DNA of 64,000 nt from Platerodrilus igneus (taxonomy: Eukaryota; Arthropoda; Insecta; Coleoptera; Lycidae), in assembly GCA_036346225.1 (NCBI GenBank), contig JARFIW010000942.1:248001-312000 (forward strand), written 5' to 3'. The notes under the pieces were generated by a model that was not told the DNA's origin, did not search any database, and saw nothing but the letters and a program-made list of their open reading frames with translations. Of the stretch, positions 1 to 11,174 are shown in pieces. Within the stretch, counting starts at the first letter, position 1. Each line of letters starts with the position of its first letter. Position numbers and translations under genes: made by a program.

Positions 1-92
1 ATAGTTTTCAAGCGGACCGTGTCGGAGTTTGAACCTGGGATCTTGGGCATAGTAGTCACACGCATACCGACTACACGACGGAACTGTCTCTT
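1..92 (-). mobile_element. tRNA-derived SINE, head portion (copy 1)
   Basis: Read on the minus strand this is the tRNA-like head of a SINE that recurs at 11690, 20903, 57000 and 57467. The RNA polymerase III B-box-like motif (GGTTCAAACTCC) and the following body match those copies, with mutations. The rest of the element lies to the left of the window. This copy has a decayed A box (GTCGTGTAGTCGG), so it is probably old. Confidence 0.7.
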
Positions 93-239
93 ATGGTCTC
101 TTTCTAAGTACCGAAAAAGCTCCTGCCCTCTTTCTGAGACCTGTCTTAGTCTGGTTCCTCACAAAAGACCCCACTGCTTTGGTTGGACGGGCAGTTTGGC
201 TCTTTAGATCACTGGAAAGCACAAGTCATTCGATCGTTC

Positions 240-1140
240 TAGTAATCTAGAACTTCTTCAAGGTGCAAGTCCATCAAGAATGGACTTATCTCTTATTGAT
301 TGAAAATATCTAATTAGTGAATTATATATATTGACAGTTGTCAACAAGTCTGCGTCAACAGCCTGTAGTAAATTGCCTGCTTTATTGCATTTTTCCAACA
401 CTTCTGACCAAAAAACAGTTAGTATTCCCGTTTCGAGCAAGTTAAACTTTTTAAGTGGTACTTGTGCTTCAGCTTTACCGGTTTTTTTGACACGTGTTTG
501 AAATCGTTAATAACGCTTCACGAATTCCATTATAAGGTAGAGCAAGTGGTTTGCAATCATCAGCCCTAGTTGACCAACAGGAAAATGTGTAAATTTTTTA
601 CACAAACATAAAATATTTAGTTGCATTCAAACAACGTTCTGCAGTTGCTGTGCCGACCAGGTTTAAAGAATCTGTTGCACATAACACAAATGATGCCACG
701 CGATTTGCACTTTTAGTACATGCTTAAAACCCGCTATAAACACCCGCCATATTTAACGCGTTGTCAAATGATTGCCTTTGATAATTTGAAATATCAGTAT
801 TATTGCCAGTTAAAGTATCTAAAACGTATTTTTCCACATCCGCACTCTTATGGCCACAGTTTTGCATAAATGTTAAAAACCGCTCATCTGGAGTACTGTT
901 AGTAACACTTACATATCGCACTATAAATGACAACTGATCGGTATGTGTAATATCTGGAGTGGAGTCAACACTAATAGAATAGTATTTTCTTCTTGTCAGC
1001 TCCGTAATAATTTGTTTTTTGACCATATTTCCCATATGAAGTATAAACTAATCGCAAATACTCTTTGATAAATATGATTCACTTCCATGCCTTTTCATAC
1101 TTTTTAATATGGGTTTCAAGGGTGTGCCATGGCCTAGTCA
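240..1140 (-). pseudogene. hAT-type transposase relic (ZMYM1-like, DUF4371 family)
   Basis: Minus-strand translation gives, in order, the recognisable blocks LSKSICD, YYSISVDSTPDITHTDQLSF (about 960-1005), FDNALNMAG (about 735-760), CATDSLNLVGTATAERC (about 630-690) and LETGILTVFWSEVLEK (about 390-440), then LIRYFQSIRDKS near 270-310. These match the catalytic region of hAT-derived transposases annotated as zinc finger MYM-type 1-like or DUF4371 proteins. The first catalytic Asp (VDSTPD) is still visible. Stop codons and frame changes interrupt the reading frame at several points, for example just after MFV near 615, and both termini are missing. It is therefore a dead, truncated cut-and-paste transposase gene and not a host gene. 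I saw no terminal inverted repeats. Confidence 0.85.
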
Positions 1141-1589
1141 TGTTACAACGTCACCTGCACTTTTAAAATACTTGTGTTTACTTTACTCTAGAACACATTT
1201 TATTACCACTTGGGATTAAGTTTGATTTCAAATGTATATTTACGTTTACTTCTTGTACTAGAAAATAAAACTAGACACAGAGATTACTATATTTATTCAC
1301 GATTCTATTATTTATCTACGTTATATAAGTAATAACGTTTACTCTAATTTACGATTGGTTGATTCTTCTTTCAAAACACAGCTAGTGTGGATCTGAACTC
1401 GTTAGAAATATCATTTATCTACTTCAATAATTTTTTTCCTTTATTTTGTGGTTATCTAATAAAATTCGTATAAGACTCGGCTTTTATTACCTGATCGTCT
1501 GCAAATGTGGACGTCATCCATAGTGATTTAATTTGAAATTGCCACGAGGTTACATAGGGTATGTATTTTCTACCTAAAAGTATGTTTTA
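1141..1589. other. AT-rich spacer, no gene seen
   Basis: No coding similarity, RNA gene or clear repeat boundary is visible between the hAT relic and the palindromic repeat. Confidence 0.5.
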
Positions 1590-2440
1590 TTAAAATAATT
1601 TTATGCATTTAAAACGTGTTATTAAATGCTCTTGTATTTTCGCCGATTATACTTATTTAGAACTTGTTTTAAATGATATTCCTCAACATAACATGCATTT
1701 AGAGTATGTCATTTTAATGGAATTTTTGTATCAAGTGATGATTTTTTTAATTTTCCACTAAGTCTATCTTACTACTAGAATAATATACAGGATATTTCTT
1801 AACAAGGAATGATTTGCTACGCGGTTTTCACTTACGTACTACAAAAATGCTGTTGTACTTTGCCTATCTTACTACTGGAGTATTATACAGGGTTGTTTAC
1901 AGAATATTAAGTATTAAAAACTTTAGGATTTTCTTGGTTTAGGGTTGCTTTATTTACAGAATATAGTGCTCATTAACCCCTTATAATCTCCTTATCACAT
2001 CAATAAATATATATGTGTGGGTGTGTTTGTGTGTGTGATTAAAACCAAAGAAACTCCTAAAGTTTTTGATACTTAGTAATACTGTAAACAACCCTGTATA
2101 ATACTCCAGTAGTAAGATAAGCAAATTATAATAGTATTTTTCTAGAACATAAGTGAAATCTGTGAAGAAGCGAATCATTGCTTGTTAAGAAATATTTCGT
2201 ATAATATTCTTGTGGTAAGATAGACTTAGTGGAAAATAAAAATATTCATTCCTTGATACAAAACTTTTATTAAAAATGACATGCTCTAAATGCATGTTAA
2301 GTTGAGAAGTATCATTTAAAATAAGTTCTAATTAAGTAGACTAAAATACAAGAGAATCCCGTAATTGAAGCACCCATGTTTCTCTAATTATAAAACTAAG
2401 TATCATTTAAAAACACGTTTTAAATGCATTTTATGCAGGT
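1590..2440. repeat. Long imperfect palindrome (fold-back repeat)
   Basis: The left arm, about 1594-1960, is the imperfect reverse complement of about 2036-2438. Matching landmarks are ATGCATTTAAAACGTG near 1600 against its complement near 2415, and GGGTTGTTTACAG near 1890 against its complement near 2085. A short (TG)n tract at about 2014-2038 lies in the loop. A single diverged arm of the same family is present at 20385-20640. This is a non-coding, MITE or fold-back-like repeat, and its superfamily is unknown. Confidence 0.75.
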
Positions 2441-4723
2441 TGAAAAGACCTAAAACGAGTTCTAGTATCTAAATATACGTCCTTATAAATAAGTATGTTA
2501 AATAGTCCTAAAAACATCATTTTAAAAGAAGTGTTTATTTTAGTTTCAAGAAGCTACTCCAATTTTTTTAGATTTTTCTATGTTAATTCTCCAAATTTTT
2601 GTAATGCGAGAATCCATAAATCTCGGATTGTAAATGATCCCATAAATCACAAGTGACAGCTAATTATCTGTACGATAACAAGTAATATTAATGAACAGTC
2701 CAATTGGTGAGAGCGCGATAAGACATCAATGGCCTATAAATTATAATCGAGAGCGATAACGACAAGCATTTCTTTTGAACGGCACCACTTAACGTAGACA
2801 ATACAGAATCTAAGACCTAACAAATTGAAGTAACACCTACTTTAAGGGTGAAAATGAATAAATTTCCAGATAATTATTACATCTTATCAACTGGAAAAGT
2901 ATAGAAAATTCCGGAACTTAACATTTGTGTATATACGGCGGTATAATAATTAAAACTATGTCAGTCGATTACTAATGATCACTCACTGGTAATCGGTTAA
3001 GAGAAAAAAGGCTCATATTTTACTCATACTTTAATTTCCAATTTTCTCTTTAAAACTTAACGATGTCAAGATACACTAACCTTCAATTTTTTGTTTACCA
3101 GTTAACAGCATCTCCCTTAACACAATTAAAACCCACTTAATTTAGCTAGCCCTTTTCTCCTGGCGCACGCGAATTTCAAAGTCCCCCAAAACGCACTAAC
3201 ATTCCTTGCCAACTTGCAAGCGAAAATATACAAAAGTTTGCGCATCGTTTAATTTTTCCTCCGGAGAAGTCTACGTTACATCTTGAAGCTGTGCTCAATT
3301 CACTAACTTTGTTGCGCCTTTTGGCTGCATCCAATTTTATTTTAATATTTGAATTAGGGGATTTTTGGATCCAACTCAGGAAACCTTTTTTCACGTTTTT
3401 AAATTCTTATATGCGAAGTTTATGAATATATAGGTCTCACGAACCCGAAGACAATTACCCCATGATTTATGGTATGTAAACCGCATTTGACTGCTCTTTC
3501 CAGGTTAAAAGGATGCGATGTGGTTAAGCGGTCAGCAATGAGAAGCGTGGAATGCAGGAGATATTACAGGCTTATGGAAGCAGCGCATTTTTAAAGCAAG
3601 AGGCTTGATTGTCGGCGATTGAAGAGATCGAGCGTTTGTGAGCGTTAGTTTTTGGCAAATTGATCCCTTTCGTATTCACTTACATCTTGTGCTTTAACAG
3701 TGTAGCCACATTTACTTTGCGGCTAGAATTTTGCCACACGTAGGAGACACTATCCACGGACGACGCTGGTCTGAAGACTAACGGAGGCGCTCTTTGGTTC
3801 TTGCAAAAACCAGGTAAGCTACTGGCTTTTTGTTATTTTGTGGGTTTTATCCATGAAGACAACACATACAACCGAATGTGAGGACGTAATAATTTATGCC
3901 CAGGGTTATACAGTGATTTGTGAATCGGGTAAAATGTAACTTTATTTTAATTTATATTACTGTTATAATACTATTTCATTAATGCACAAAACGTAACAAC
4001 TCTTAACTTGTCTTCATTCTGACCCACGCGTTTATCAAACTTCACGAATTGTGTGAAACTCCTTACAATTTTGCCATCACGGTGTAACATTTTATTTTAT
4101 GCTGAATAAAAAGGTTTTTGTCATGTTAATTACATAAAAGTTGCGTACTTTTATTGTTGCAATTTTTTTTGTAGGTCTGGCCATGTTTTAGGTTTAATTC
4201 TGCATGTTAGTCGTTTCTGCGTTTTTCATTGTATAATCTGTGCTTTCATTTATTGTATAATGTCCCGAATTTTATTTTAATCATATAGCAACGTATTTAT
4301 TAGCGAATAATACGTTGTATGTTTTATCCGGTATTAGTTGTGGCGACGTTTATCGTACTTGATGACCAATGCGTTATCTCGGTGTTGTATTAAAATGTAC
4401 TAATTTAAGACTATTTTAAGAAAATTAATTTTATTTCTTTGCCTTAATTGAAATTATATTTTCTAAAAACAAAAGGTTTAAAATATCATTCTTAAAAGAT
4501 TTATTGTTAGTAAAATCTTTGTATACAGGGTGCGTTCATTTTCATTCTTTCCGCACACAATTAAATTTTTTCTTCTCTAACGCAAATGCGTTACAAACTT
4601 TCTAAACATATAAAAAGTTATAGAGACGAAGTTTTGTAATTGGTACATTTGTATATTTTTGTATAATTTGTATTGAACAAGCGTTTTTCTTGTATGATAA
4701 CTTTATATACGTAAATGCTTTAG
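2441..4723. other. Non-coding stretch upstream of the first visible AKR exon
   Basis: I find no reading frame here that resembles the N-terminal half of an aldo-keto reductase, which should precede the exon at 4724. A good consensus donor (CCAG then GTAAGCT) occurs at about 3812 after a locally GC-richer stretch from 3640. It could end a non-coding exon, but nothing else supports that. The part just before 4724 is intron. A motif like the CAGGGTG ends of insect MITEs occurs near 4527. Confidence 0.4.
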
Positions 4724-4971
4724 GCCATGGAAGCTGCACACGATTCCGGTTTGGTTAGAGCAATTGGAGTTTCAAATTTCAACATATCGCAGATCAGTAG
4801 AATTATAAAGAACGCCAGAATACCTGTTGCTAATGTTCAAGTTGAACTGCATGCCTATTTTCAACAAAAAGAAATAGTAAATTTCTGTAAAAAGAACAAT
4901 ATTGCTGTAACTGCTTATTCACCTTTGGGTTCTCCAGGTTTAGGAAAATTTTTGGCCCAGTTCGGACATCA
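4724..4971 (+). CDS. Aldo-keto reductase, internal exon (central TIM-barrel part)
   Basis: Internal exon of an NAD(P)H-dependent aldo-keto reductase (AKR1/aldose-reductase type), a cytosolic enzyme reducing aldehydes and ketones on an (alpha/beta)8 barrel. The acceptor TTTAG ends at 4723 and the donor GT is at 4972, leaving CA of a split His codon. The translation contains GLVRAIGVSNFN, which fits the second AKR signature, and AYSPLGSPG, the conserved strand before the cofactor loop. It corresponds to the middle third of a protein of about 320 residues. The N-terminal exons, with catalytic Asp, Tyr and Lys, are not found in the window; they probably lie to the left. The ATG at 4727 is an internal Met, not the start. 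The frame is undamaged, so the gene is probably functional. Confidence 0.88.
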
Positions 4972-5027
4972 GTAAGTACATATTATACAAACAGTGATCT
5001 GACTTTTTCACCATTGCATATTTTTAG

Positions 5028-5285
5028 TACGGATCTTCCTGATATCTTATCTAATCCAACTGTTATAAATATTGGAAAGAAACATAATAAGACAGCAGCT
5101 CAAGTCGTACTACGCCATGCTATTCAAAAAGGCATATCTGCAATTCCTAAAAGTACAACTCCGTCACGCATACAACAAAATATTAACATATTTGATTTTT
5201 GTCTTGATGAATGTGATATGAAGGAGCTCAATGATTTGGATAAAGGATCTGCAGCAAGAATTTTAGATTTTACTGTTTTCAAAGG
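5028..5285 (+). CDS. Aldo-keto reductase, penultimate exon (cofactor-binding C-terminal part)
   Basis: The acceptor TTTTTAG ends at 5027. The first base completes the His codon left by the previous exon across a 56-bp intron. The exon encodes AAQVVLRHAIQKG and IPKSTTPSRIQQN, which fits the third AKR signature; its Lys-Ser pair binds the 2'-phosphate of NADPH in this family. It ends with DFTVFK plus two bases (GG) of a glycine codon before the donor GTAAGC at 5286. The next exon must begin with one base completing that codon. It does so at 20701, after an intron of about 15.4 kb filled with transposable elements. Confidence 0.9.
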
Positions 5286-5589
5286 GTAAGCATACTTTTT
5301 TTTACTTTATTGCTTCATATGTTTTGCTAACAACCATACCCAGAACTAATGTGTTTTTCAAGTTGTAACTTTATAATATTATATATGAGATGTGTCTACA
5401 ATGTTCCGGGAATATCGCTCTAGACGTCACTCTGGATATGCTGTAATGAAAACGCCTCTTTTGGGTGGTATTACAGTATTCTCTTTCCATTGTACACAAT
5501 ATCGTATACATGTCTCCCACACCTGGAAGCATTCTTTATAGCCCTTCAAAGATAGGTTCTACATGCAGGAATATCTACTTCTTTCACCT
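5286..5589 (+). other. Start of the 15.4-kb AKR intron
   Basis: Intron sequence after the donor GTAAGC. Nothing coding is visible before the truncated end of the Gypsy copy at about 5590. Confidence 0.6.
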
Positions 5590-6620
5590 TTCACGGAAAT
5601 CAAATGTCCTAGGAAATGCACGGACAACCGCGCAAATGCAGATTTTTTTAACTTGACCGTAATTCCTATCTCAAAAAACTTTCTGAAAATTAGTTCTGAA
5701 TGACACAAATGTAGGTCCGCAGTTGGAGAGTACACCAAGATATCACCTATGTACGGAATTGCACACCCTTCTATCTCCGCTCCTAGCACTAAATCTAGTG
5801 CCCGAATAAAACTACCTGCCGACGTGCTCAACGCAAAAAGCAGCACCTTGAAGACATAGGTCTGACCTTCAAAACAAACACCCGTATATTGACAGTGCTC
5901 TTCCTTAATAGCAATTTGCCAATATGATGAGGTTAGGTCTACCCCGCTCAAATACTGTCCTGGTTTAAAATCATAAACCAACTCCGAGGGATTAGGAGGC
6001 ACGACATGATCCTTCACCATCTTCGAATTTAAATAGGTCACATCCAGACAGATCCTGATTGACCCGTCTGGCTTTTTACAATAACTAGCGGACTCACATA
6101 TTCCGTCTGACATTTTTAAGTCACTCCTTTTTCTTCCATTTCCCGAATTTGTTTCCTGGTCTCCTGTTTGTAGGCATGCGTCACCGGGTACTTTCTCCTA
6201 CAAAAGGGACTAGTATCAGTCAAGCGGATTTCATGTATATACCCCTTAGTCCTGCCCGGTTCGTTAGAAAATATCCTGCGGTATTTTTTTTAATAACTCA
6301 TACAGGCCATTTTTTTTTCTCATTAAAATTTTCCGCTAAACAAACCGCTCCTTCCACGTCCTCTGCAGAGTACGTGGACAATTGCAAGGACTCTAGTGGT
6401 ACATATTCGTCACCGCCCACCTCTGATATGATAAAGCTTTCTTCTTCTCTCGAAATGCTCTCATGTTCCACCGTCTCTACGCGCACTCGCAAAGAGCTCG
6501 TCAAAAAATCTACCCCTACTTTATAATCATCCATCCGGTCGGAACCAAATAAAATGTTATGAAGCGTAGTCAAAACGAATATTTCCCATGCGAATATTTA
6601 GAAAGACTCGATCCTTTACT
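5590..6620 (-). pseudogene. Truncated Gypsy pol copy (protease tail plus reverse transcriptase)
   Basis: Second internal copy of the Gypsy element that fills 7500-10530, lying on the far side of the shared LTR. On the minus strand it starts just after the primer-binding site with the last part of the protease domain (HNILFGSDRMDDYKVGVDF, about 6510-6565). It runs into the reverse transcriptase (KPDGSIRICLDVTYLNSKM, then YIGDILVYS near 5735). The catalytic box reads YIGD where the sister copy has YVDD, so the enzyme would be inactive. A frame break occurs around 6114-6297. The copy ends abruptly at about 5590 inside the RT palm or thumb. Gag is absent. Confidence 0.85.
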
Positions 6621-6634
6621 TTGCAATTTCTTTG

Positions 6635-6652
6635 GCCCCACTTTGGGCGCCA
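6635..6652 (-). other. Primer-binding site of the truncated Gypsy copy
   Basis: On the minus strand TGGCGCCCAAAGTGGGGC follows the LTR end (TACA) after two bases. A TGGCGCCC start is typical of tRNA-Lys-type primer sites. The tRNA is inferred, not tested. Confidence 0.6.
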
Positions 6653-6654
6653 TA

Positions 6655-7465
6655 TGTACAACGCCTATCCTCAATTTATAAGTTTAGCTTTTGGTTGAAC
6701 TTTTTGTGATCTGATGATTTTCTCTCAGAGCTTCATAACATCAATAACACAAGTGAATTTTTTTGATCAAACTGGGTTTAATAAAGCTTCCTTAAGATAA
6801 ACATTATCATAAACATTAATCCCTACTAAAAACATAATCAATTTACGACCACTGCGGTCGATTTCTCGTAATAAACTTAAACACTAAAAAAAACCTAGAA
6901 ACTAACCTATCGCCAATATTGTACGTTACCTAAACCAAATTTTACTACGACACAAGTAATCTACTCACGGTTTCAACGAATCTTTCCTCACAATCTTCGA
7001 TTGATCGATCAATCACGAAGTACGTCACTTCCGCTGCTGCGTTGACTTTGAAGAGGATTTCGTAATATAATTGCCCTGGCACTTGACCGCTAGAAACTTG
7101 AGTAAAGCAGCTCGTGTGGTATAAAAGACCAAATAAATTTGTCTCTGCACTTAAAATTCACCACTCATTATCTTAAGTTATTGTTGTAACCAAGCACAAA
7201 GTAGCCACGCGCATTAATCACGCGTGTTCATTTGCGCTCATCCGGGCGCACTTGATCCACATGCTAGTCTAAGACCAACTACCCTCTCCACCCGAGTTCA
7301 CTTCCCGGGTATTAGACGCCACACTCCTGGGACGAGTTCATTTCATAATATACTTGGTTCCCCTTCAATCTTTTACGTTCGTGCAACCACACCGACTATT
7401 TAAGACGTTATTTCGTTATCTAATTTAAAATAACATTCTCGCTTACTTATATTCGGCGAGCTTTG
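6655..7465 (-). mobile_element. Gypsy LTR shared by two tandem internal regions
   Basis: This LTR of about 811 bp matches the one at 10532-11172. It is the 3' LTR of the internal region at 7500-10530 and also the 5' LTR of the truncated copy at 5590-6620. Minus-strand ends are about 7465 (5') and 6655 (3', TACA). It keeps a segment of about 170 bp (about 7095-7275) that is missing from the other LTR. A splice-donor-like GTGAGTAG lies on the minus strand near 6968-6975. Confidence 0.8.
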
Positions 7466-7499
7466 GATAACCCTCCTAGATTTTCTTGCGAGCAATTCT

Positions 7500-8361
7500 T
7501 AGGAAATCTACATCACCGTTGAGACCGGCGAATTGTACTTTCTCAAGTCATACACATTTTGGCGACTCCGCACTCTACCCTCCACATCAGATATCTCGTA
7601 ACAATTTCTACCCACTGGAGCCAAAATGATGTATGAGTCGTCAAACAAAAGAAAAAATTTTTGGATTTCTTTGTTTTCCGCCGACGATAAACTATGTCGG
7701 CGCATTAAAACCTTATCACCCACCCCAAGTTTTACTAACTGCTGGTTTTTTCCTGTGCAGCCTTCCGTTTGGCGGCTTTTGTAACTAACCGTTCGTGAGC
7801 TAAATATATCTTTTGCTCTTTGCCCAAAAGTGATTCATCTCCCTTCGGAAATTCAATTGAATTCAACAACGGATTCATGTTTTGCTCTCCAAAGTGGAGG
7901 TGCATAGGTGAGAATCCCGTAATTGAATGGGTCACATTGTTTAGTAACCTTTTCACCATTTACTATGGCGCTCGTGGCCATAAGTTCTAGTAACCTCCCT
8001 ATTTCGCGGTTTACCCTTTCAGTCGGGTTTCCATGAGGAAAATAGCTAGATGTAAATGCTACCCGGATGCCTAGTTCAGATAGACGAGTAGCCCACACTC
8101 TACTTCTAAATTGGGTGCCGTTATCTGACGGAATTACCGTCGGGGGCACGCCCATTCGTTCCACGTACTTCTCCAAACGCCGTATAATAGCTTTCGCTGT
8201 TGCTCGGAGAAAGGGCACAAACGCATTGACTTACTAAACGCATCTATGAATACTAGAAAATTGGCGGCTTTTCCTCGACCTTTTGGGAGAGGCCCCATTA
8301 TATCCACGCACACGGCCTTATTAATATTATCTGGTAATATACTTCCCTGCTCCCCTACCAA
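7500..8361 (-). pseudogene. Gypsy integrase (catalytic core and C-terminal part), frameshifted
   Basis: The minus-strand frames together form an rve integrase core. CVDIMGPLP near 8310 carries the first Asp, PSDNGTQF near 8120 the second Asp, and NPTERVNREIG near 8010 the Glu, so the DDE triad is visible. The frame shifts around 8134-8218 and again near 7853-7959. The segment 7508-7723 (GDKVLMRRHSLSS, then VGRNCYEISD) is the integrase C-terminal part just before the 3' LTR. The enzyme would insert element cDNA into chromosomes; this copy cannot make it in one frame. Confidence 0.85.
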
Positions 8362-8364
8362 ATG

Positions 8365-9240
8365 CTAAGAAGCCTTGACCTTTTGACAGATGTCACATGT
8401 AGCGACTATCTGACGTACTTTTTTTCTCAACTTTGGAAAATAAAATTGTCGGCTCAAGCTTCCCACGCACTTGTCTCCTTCAAAAAAACCCAAAAATTCA
8501 TGTACGTAAAGAATTGCCGACTCTATGCTCCTCGCGGGCACTACAATTTTTGCTCCCGGGTTTTGCTGAGATGCTTTTCGAAATAATAACCCTTCATACG
8601 CAAGATACCAATCCTTTTGCTTATTTGCGGATGTACCCAATAATTTCGTCATGATTCTTTTACAAAATTTGTCTTTCCTTTGGTCCACTGCTAAATCTGA
8701 GATGTATCGGCGTGCTACTTTATAGGACTCCGTCAAAGATAATTTACCTACTTCAAGTGGTTTGGGCATCCGTATACTTTCGTAGGACTCCTTCATACGC
8801 CGGGATAGTGCTTCCGTGCATCTATTTTCTGGCCCCTTACAATAAACAAATTTTATATCATATTCCTGCATATATAACGACCGCCTTGTCAACCGTGCAT
8901 TCAATAAATTGCAAGATTTTATGAATGTAACAGCTTTGTAATCACTAACCTCCGTGATTTTTCGCCCTAAAATAAACACTCGCCATTTTCGCAACGCTAC
9001 TACTATTCTGACCAATTGCTTCCTTCTCGGTAACGGTGTAATTTAACTCCGGGACATTTAAAGTCAGGCTGTTAAACGCTACAACAATTTAATTTCCGTC
9101 CACGTCCTTTTGATAAAGACACGCCCACACAGCGTAAGCAGAAGTATCCGCTTCAATAAAGAATTCTTTATCCATATTGGGATGGCGCAACATAATCACG
9201 CTTAAAAATTCCTCTTTCACCTTCTCAAAACACTTCTTTT
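8365..9240 (-). pseudogene. Gypsy RNase H and integrase zinc-binding segment
   Basis: Minus-strand translation starts near 9175 with FFIEADTSAYAVWA, typical of the Gypsy RNase H domain, and continues through PELNYTVTEKEAI. After a frame break near 9015 follow the RNase H end (YDIKFVYCKGPENRCTEALS near 8830) and the integrase zinc-binding region ending CDICQKVKAS near 8380. The HHCC site is imperfect: the segment HEFLGFFEGDKC has Phe where the second His is usual. Confidence 0.8.
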
Positions 9241-9250
9241 CTGCTTCTCC

Positions 9251-9990
9251 CTATTGCCACCTGGCATTCTTTTTTAAAAGTTGCAAAAGCGGTACAGAAT
9301 TGTTTGCAAACTGTTCCACAAAACGCCTATCATAATTCACCAACCCCAGAAAAGATTTCAGCTGTTTAATGTTTCGTGAAGCCGGAAAGTTCAAAATCGC
9401 CGAAACTCTGTCGGGATCCATGCATACCCCATCCGCGGAAATCGAATGTCCTAGAAAATGCACGGACAACCTCGCAAATGAACATTTTTTTAACTTGACC
9501 ATAATTCCTATCTCAAAAAACTTTCTGAAAATTAATTCTAAATGACACAAGTGTAGGTCCGCAGTTGGAGAATACACCAAAATATCATCTACGTACGGAA
9601 TTGCACACCCTTCTACCTGCGCTCCTAGCACTAAATTTAGCGCCCGAATAAAACTACCTTCCGACGTGCTCAACCCAAAATGCAGCACCTTGAAGACGTA
9701 GGTCTGACCTTCAAAACAAAAGCCCCTATATTTACAGTGCTCTTCTTTAATAGCAAATTGCCAATACGATGAGGTTAGGTCTACCAAGCTCAAATACTGT
9801 CCTGGTTTAAAATCATAAACCAACTCCGAGGGGTTAGGAGGCACGACATGATCCTTCACCATCTTCGAATTTAAATAGGTCACATCCAGACAGATCCTGA
9901 TTGACCCGTCCGGTTTTTTTACAATAACTAACAGACTCACATATTTCGTCTGACATTTTTAAATCACTCTTTTTTCTTCCATTTCCTGAA
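9251..9990 (-). pseudogene. Gypsy reverse transcriptase
   Basis: One frame on the minus strand covers the RT core: KPDGSIRICLDVTYLN, LVDLTSSYWQFAIKEEHCKY, then the intact catalytic box CAIPYVDDILVYS at about 9580-9600, followed by FLGHSISADGVCMDPDRV and FLGLVNYDRRFVEQFA (RT connection). It is the best preserved domain of this copy, but it is separated from RNase H by a frame change at about 9250 and from the protease remnant by one near 9941-10130. It lies antisense inside the AKR intron. Confidence 0.88.
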
Positions 9991-10130
9991 TTTGTTTCCT
10001 GGCCTTTTGTTTGTAAGCATGCGCCACCGGGTACTGTCTCCTACAAAAGGGACTAGTATCAGCAAGCGGATTTCATGTATATACTCCTTAATCCTATCCA
10101 GTTCGTTAGAATATATAGTGCGGTATTTTT

Positions 10131-10500
10131 TTAATAACTCATACAGGCCATTTTTTCTTTCTCATTAAGACTTTCCGCTAAACGGACCGCTTCTTCCACG
10201 TCCTGTGCGTAGTACGTGGACACTTGCAAGGACTCTAGTGGTACATATTCGTTACCGCCCACCTCTGATATGATAAAGCCTTCTTCTGCATCTTTCATCT
10301 CTCGAAATGCTATCTCATTTTCCACCATCCCTACGCGCACTCGCAAAGAGCTCGTCAAAATATCTACCCCTACTTTATAACCATCCATCCGGTCGGAACC
10401 AAATAAAATATTATGAGTTAAGTTGGAAACTACCAAAAAGGCGTAATCAAAACGAATATTTCCCATGCAAATATTTAGAAAGAGCTGATCCTTTACTTTG
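10131..10500 (-). pseudogene. Gypsy protease remnant directly after the primer-binding site
   Basis: The minus-strand frame encodes the end of a retropepsin-like domain (THNILFGSDRMDGYKVGVDI) and the linker to RT. The Asp-Thr/Ser-Gly active site of the protease and all of Gag are absent. The frame begins only about 50 bp from the primer-binding site. The same arrangement is found in the neighbouring copy at 6298-6620, so the deletion predates the duplication or the spread of this lineage. Confidence 0.75.
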
Positions 10501-10511
10501 CAATTCTTTTG

Positions 10512-10529
10512 GGCTCACATTGGGCGCCA
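10512..10529 (-). other. Primer-binding site of the main Gypsy copy
   Basis: On the minus strand TGGCGCCCAATGTGAGCC follows the 5' LTR end. It is nearly identical to the site at 6635-6652. Confidence 0.6.
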
Positions 10530-10531
10530 TG

Positions 10532-11172
10532 TGTAAAACGCCTATCCTTAATTTAAAAGTTTAACCTTTGATTGAACTCTTGTAATCAATGATTTTCTCT
10601 CAGGGCTTCATCACATCAGTAACACGAGTGAATTCTTTTGATCAAACTGTGTTTAATAAAGCTTCCTTAAGGTAAACATTAACATACAATTTAATCCTTG
10701 CTGAAAACATAATCAATTTACGACCACTACGGTCGATTTCTCCTAATAAATCTAAAGACTAAAAAAAACTAGAAACTAAACTATCGCCAATATTATACGT
10801 TACCTAAACCAAATTTTACTACGACGCAAGTAATCTACTCACGGCTTCAATGTACCCTTCCCCACAATCTTCGATCGATCGATCAATCACGAAGCACGTC
10901 ACTTTCGCTGCTGCGTTGACTTTGAAGAGGATTCCGTAATATAATTAATTGCTCTGGCACTTGACCGCCAGAACTACCAACTATCCTCTCCCACCGAGTT
11001 CACTTCCCGGGTATCAGACGCCACACTTCTGCGACGAGTTCATTTCATAACATACTTGGTTCCCCTTCAATCTTTTACGTTTGTACAACCACACTGACTA
11101 TTCAAGACGTTATTTTGTTATCTAATTTAAAATAACACTATTGCTTACTTGTAATTAATTCGGCGTGCTTCA
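10532..11172 (-). mobile_element. Gypsy 5' LTR with internal deletion
   Basis: Homologous to 6655-7465 along its length but about 170 bp shorter. The segment after the TTGACCGCCAGAA equivalent jumps to ACTACCAACTATCC. The minus-strand 5' end is TGAAGC at 11172 and the 3' end is TTTTACA at 10532. Confidence 0.8.
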
Positions 11173-11174
11173 TG

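Noticed and set aside
3176..3394. 72-codon minus-strand ORF
   Set aside because: No recognisable domain, no start context or partner exon, and composition like surrounding non-coding DNA.
3640..3812. 5' non-coding exon of the AKR gene
   Set aside because: Only a donor-like site supports it; no promoter, acceptor pairing or coding continuity is visible.
7120..7160. TATA promoter on the plus strand in the Gypsy LTR
   Set aside because: TATAAAAG is on the strand opposite to the element's genes and no initiator at the right distance is convincing.
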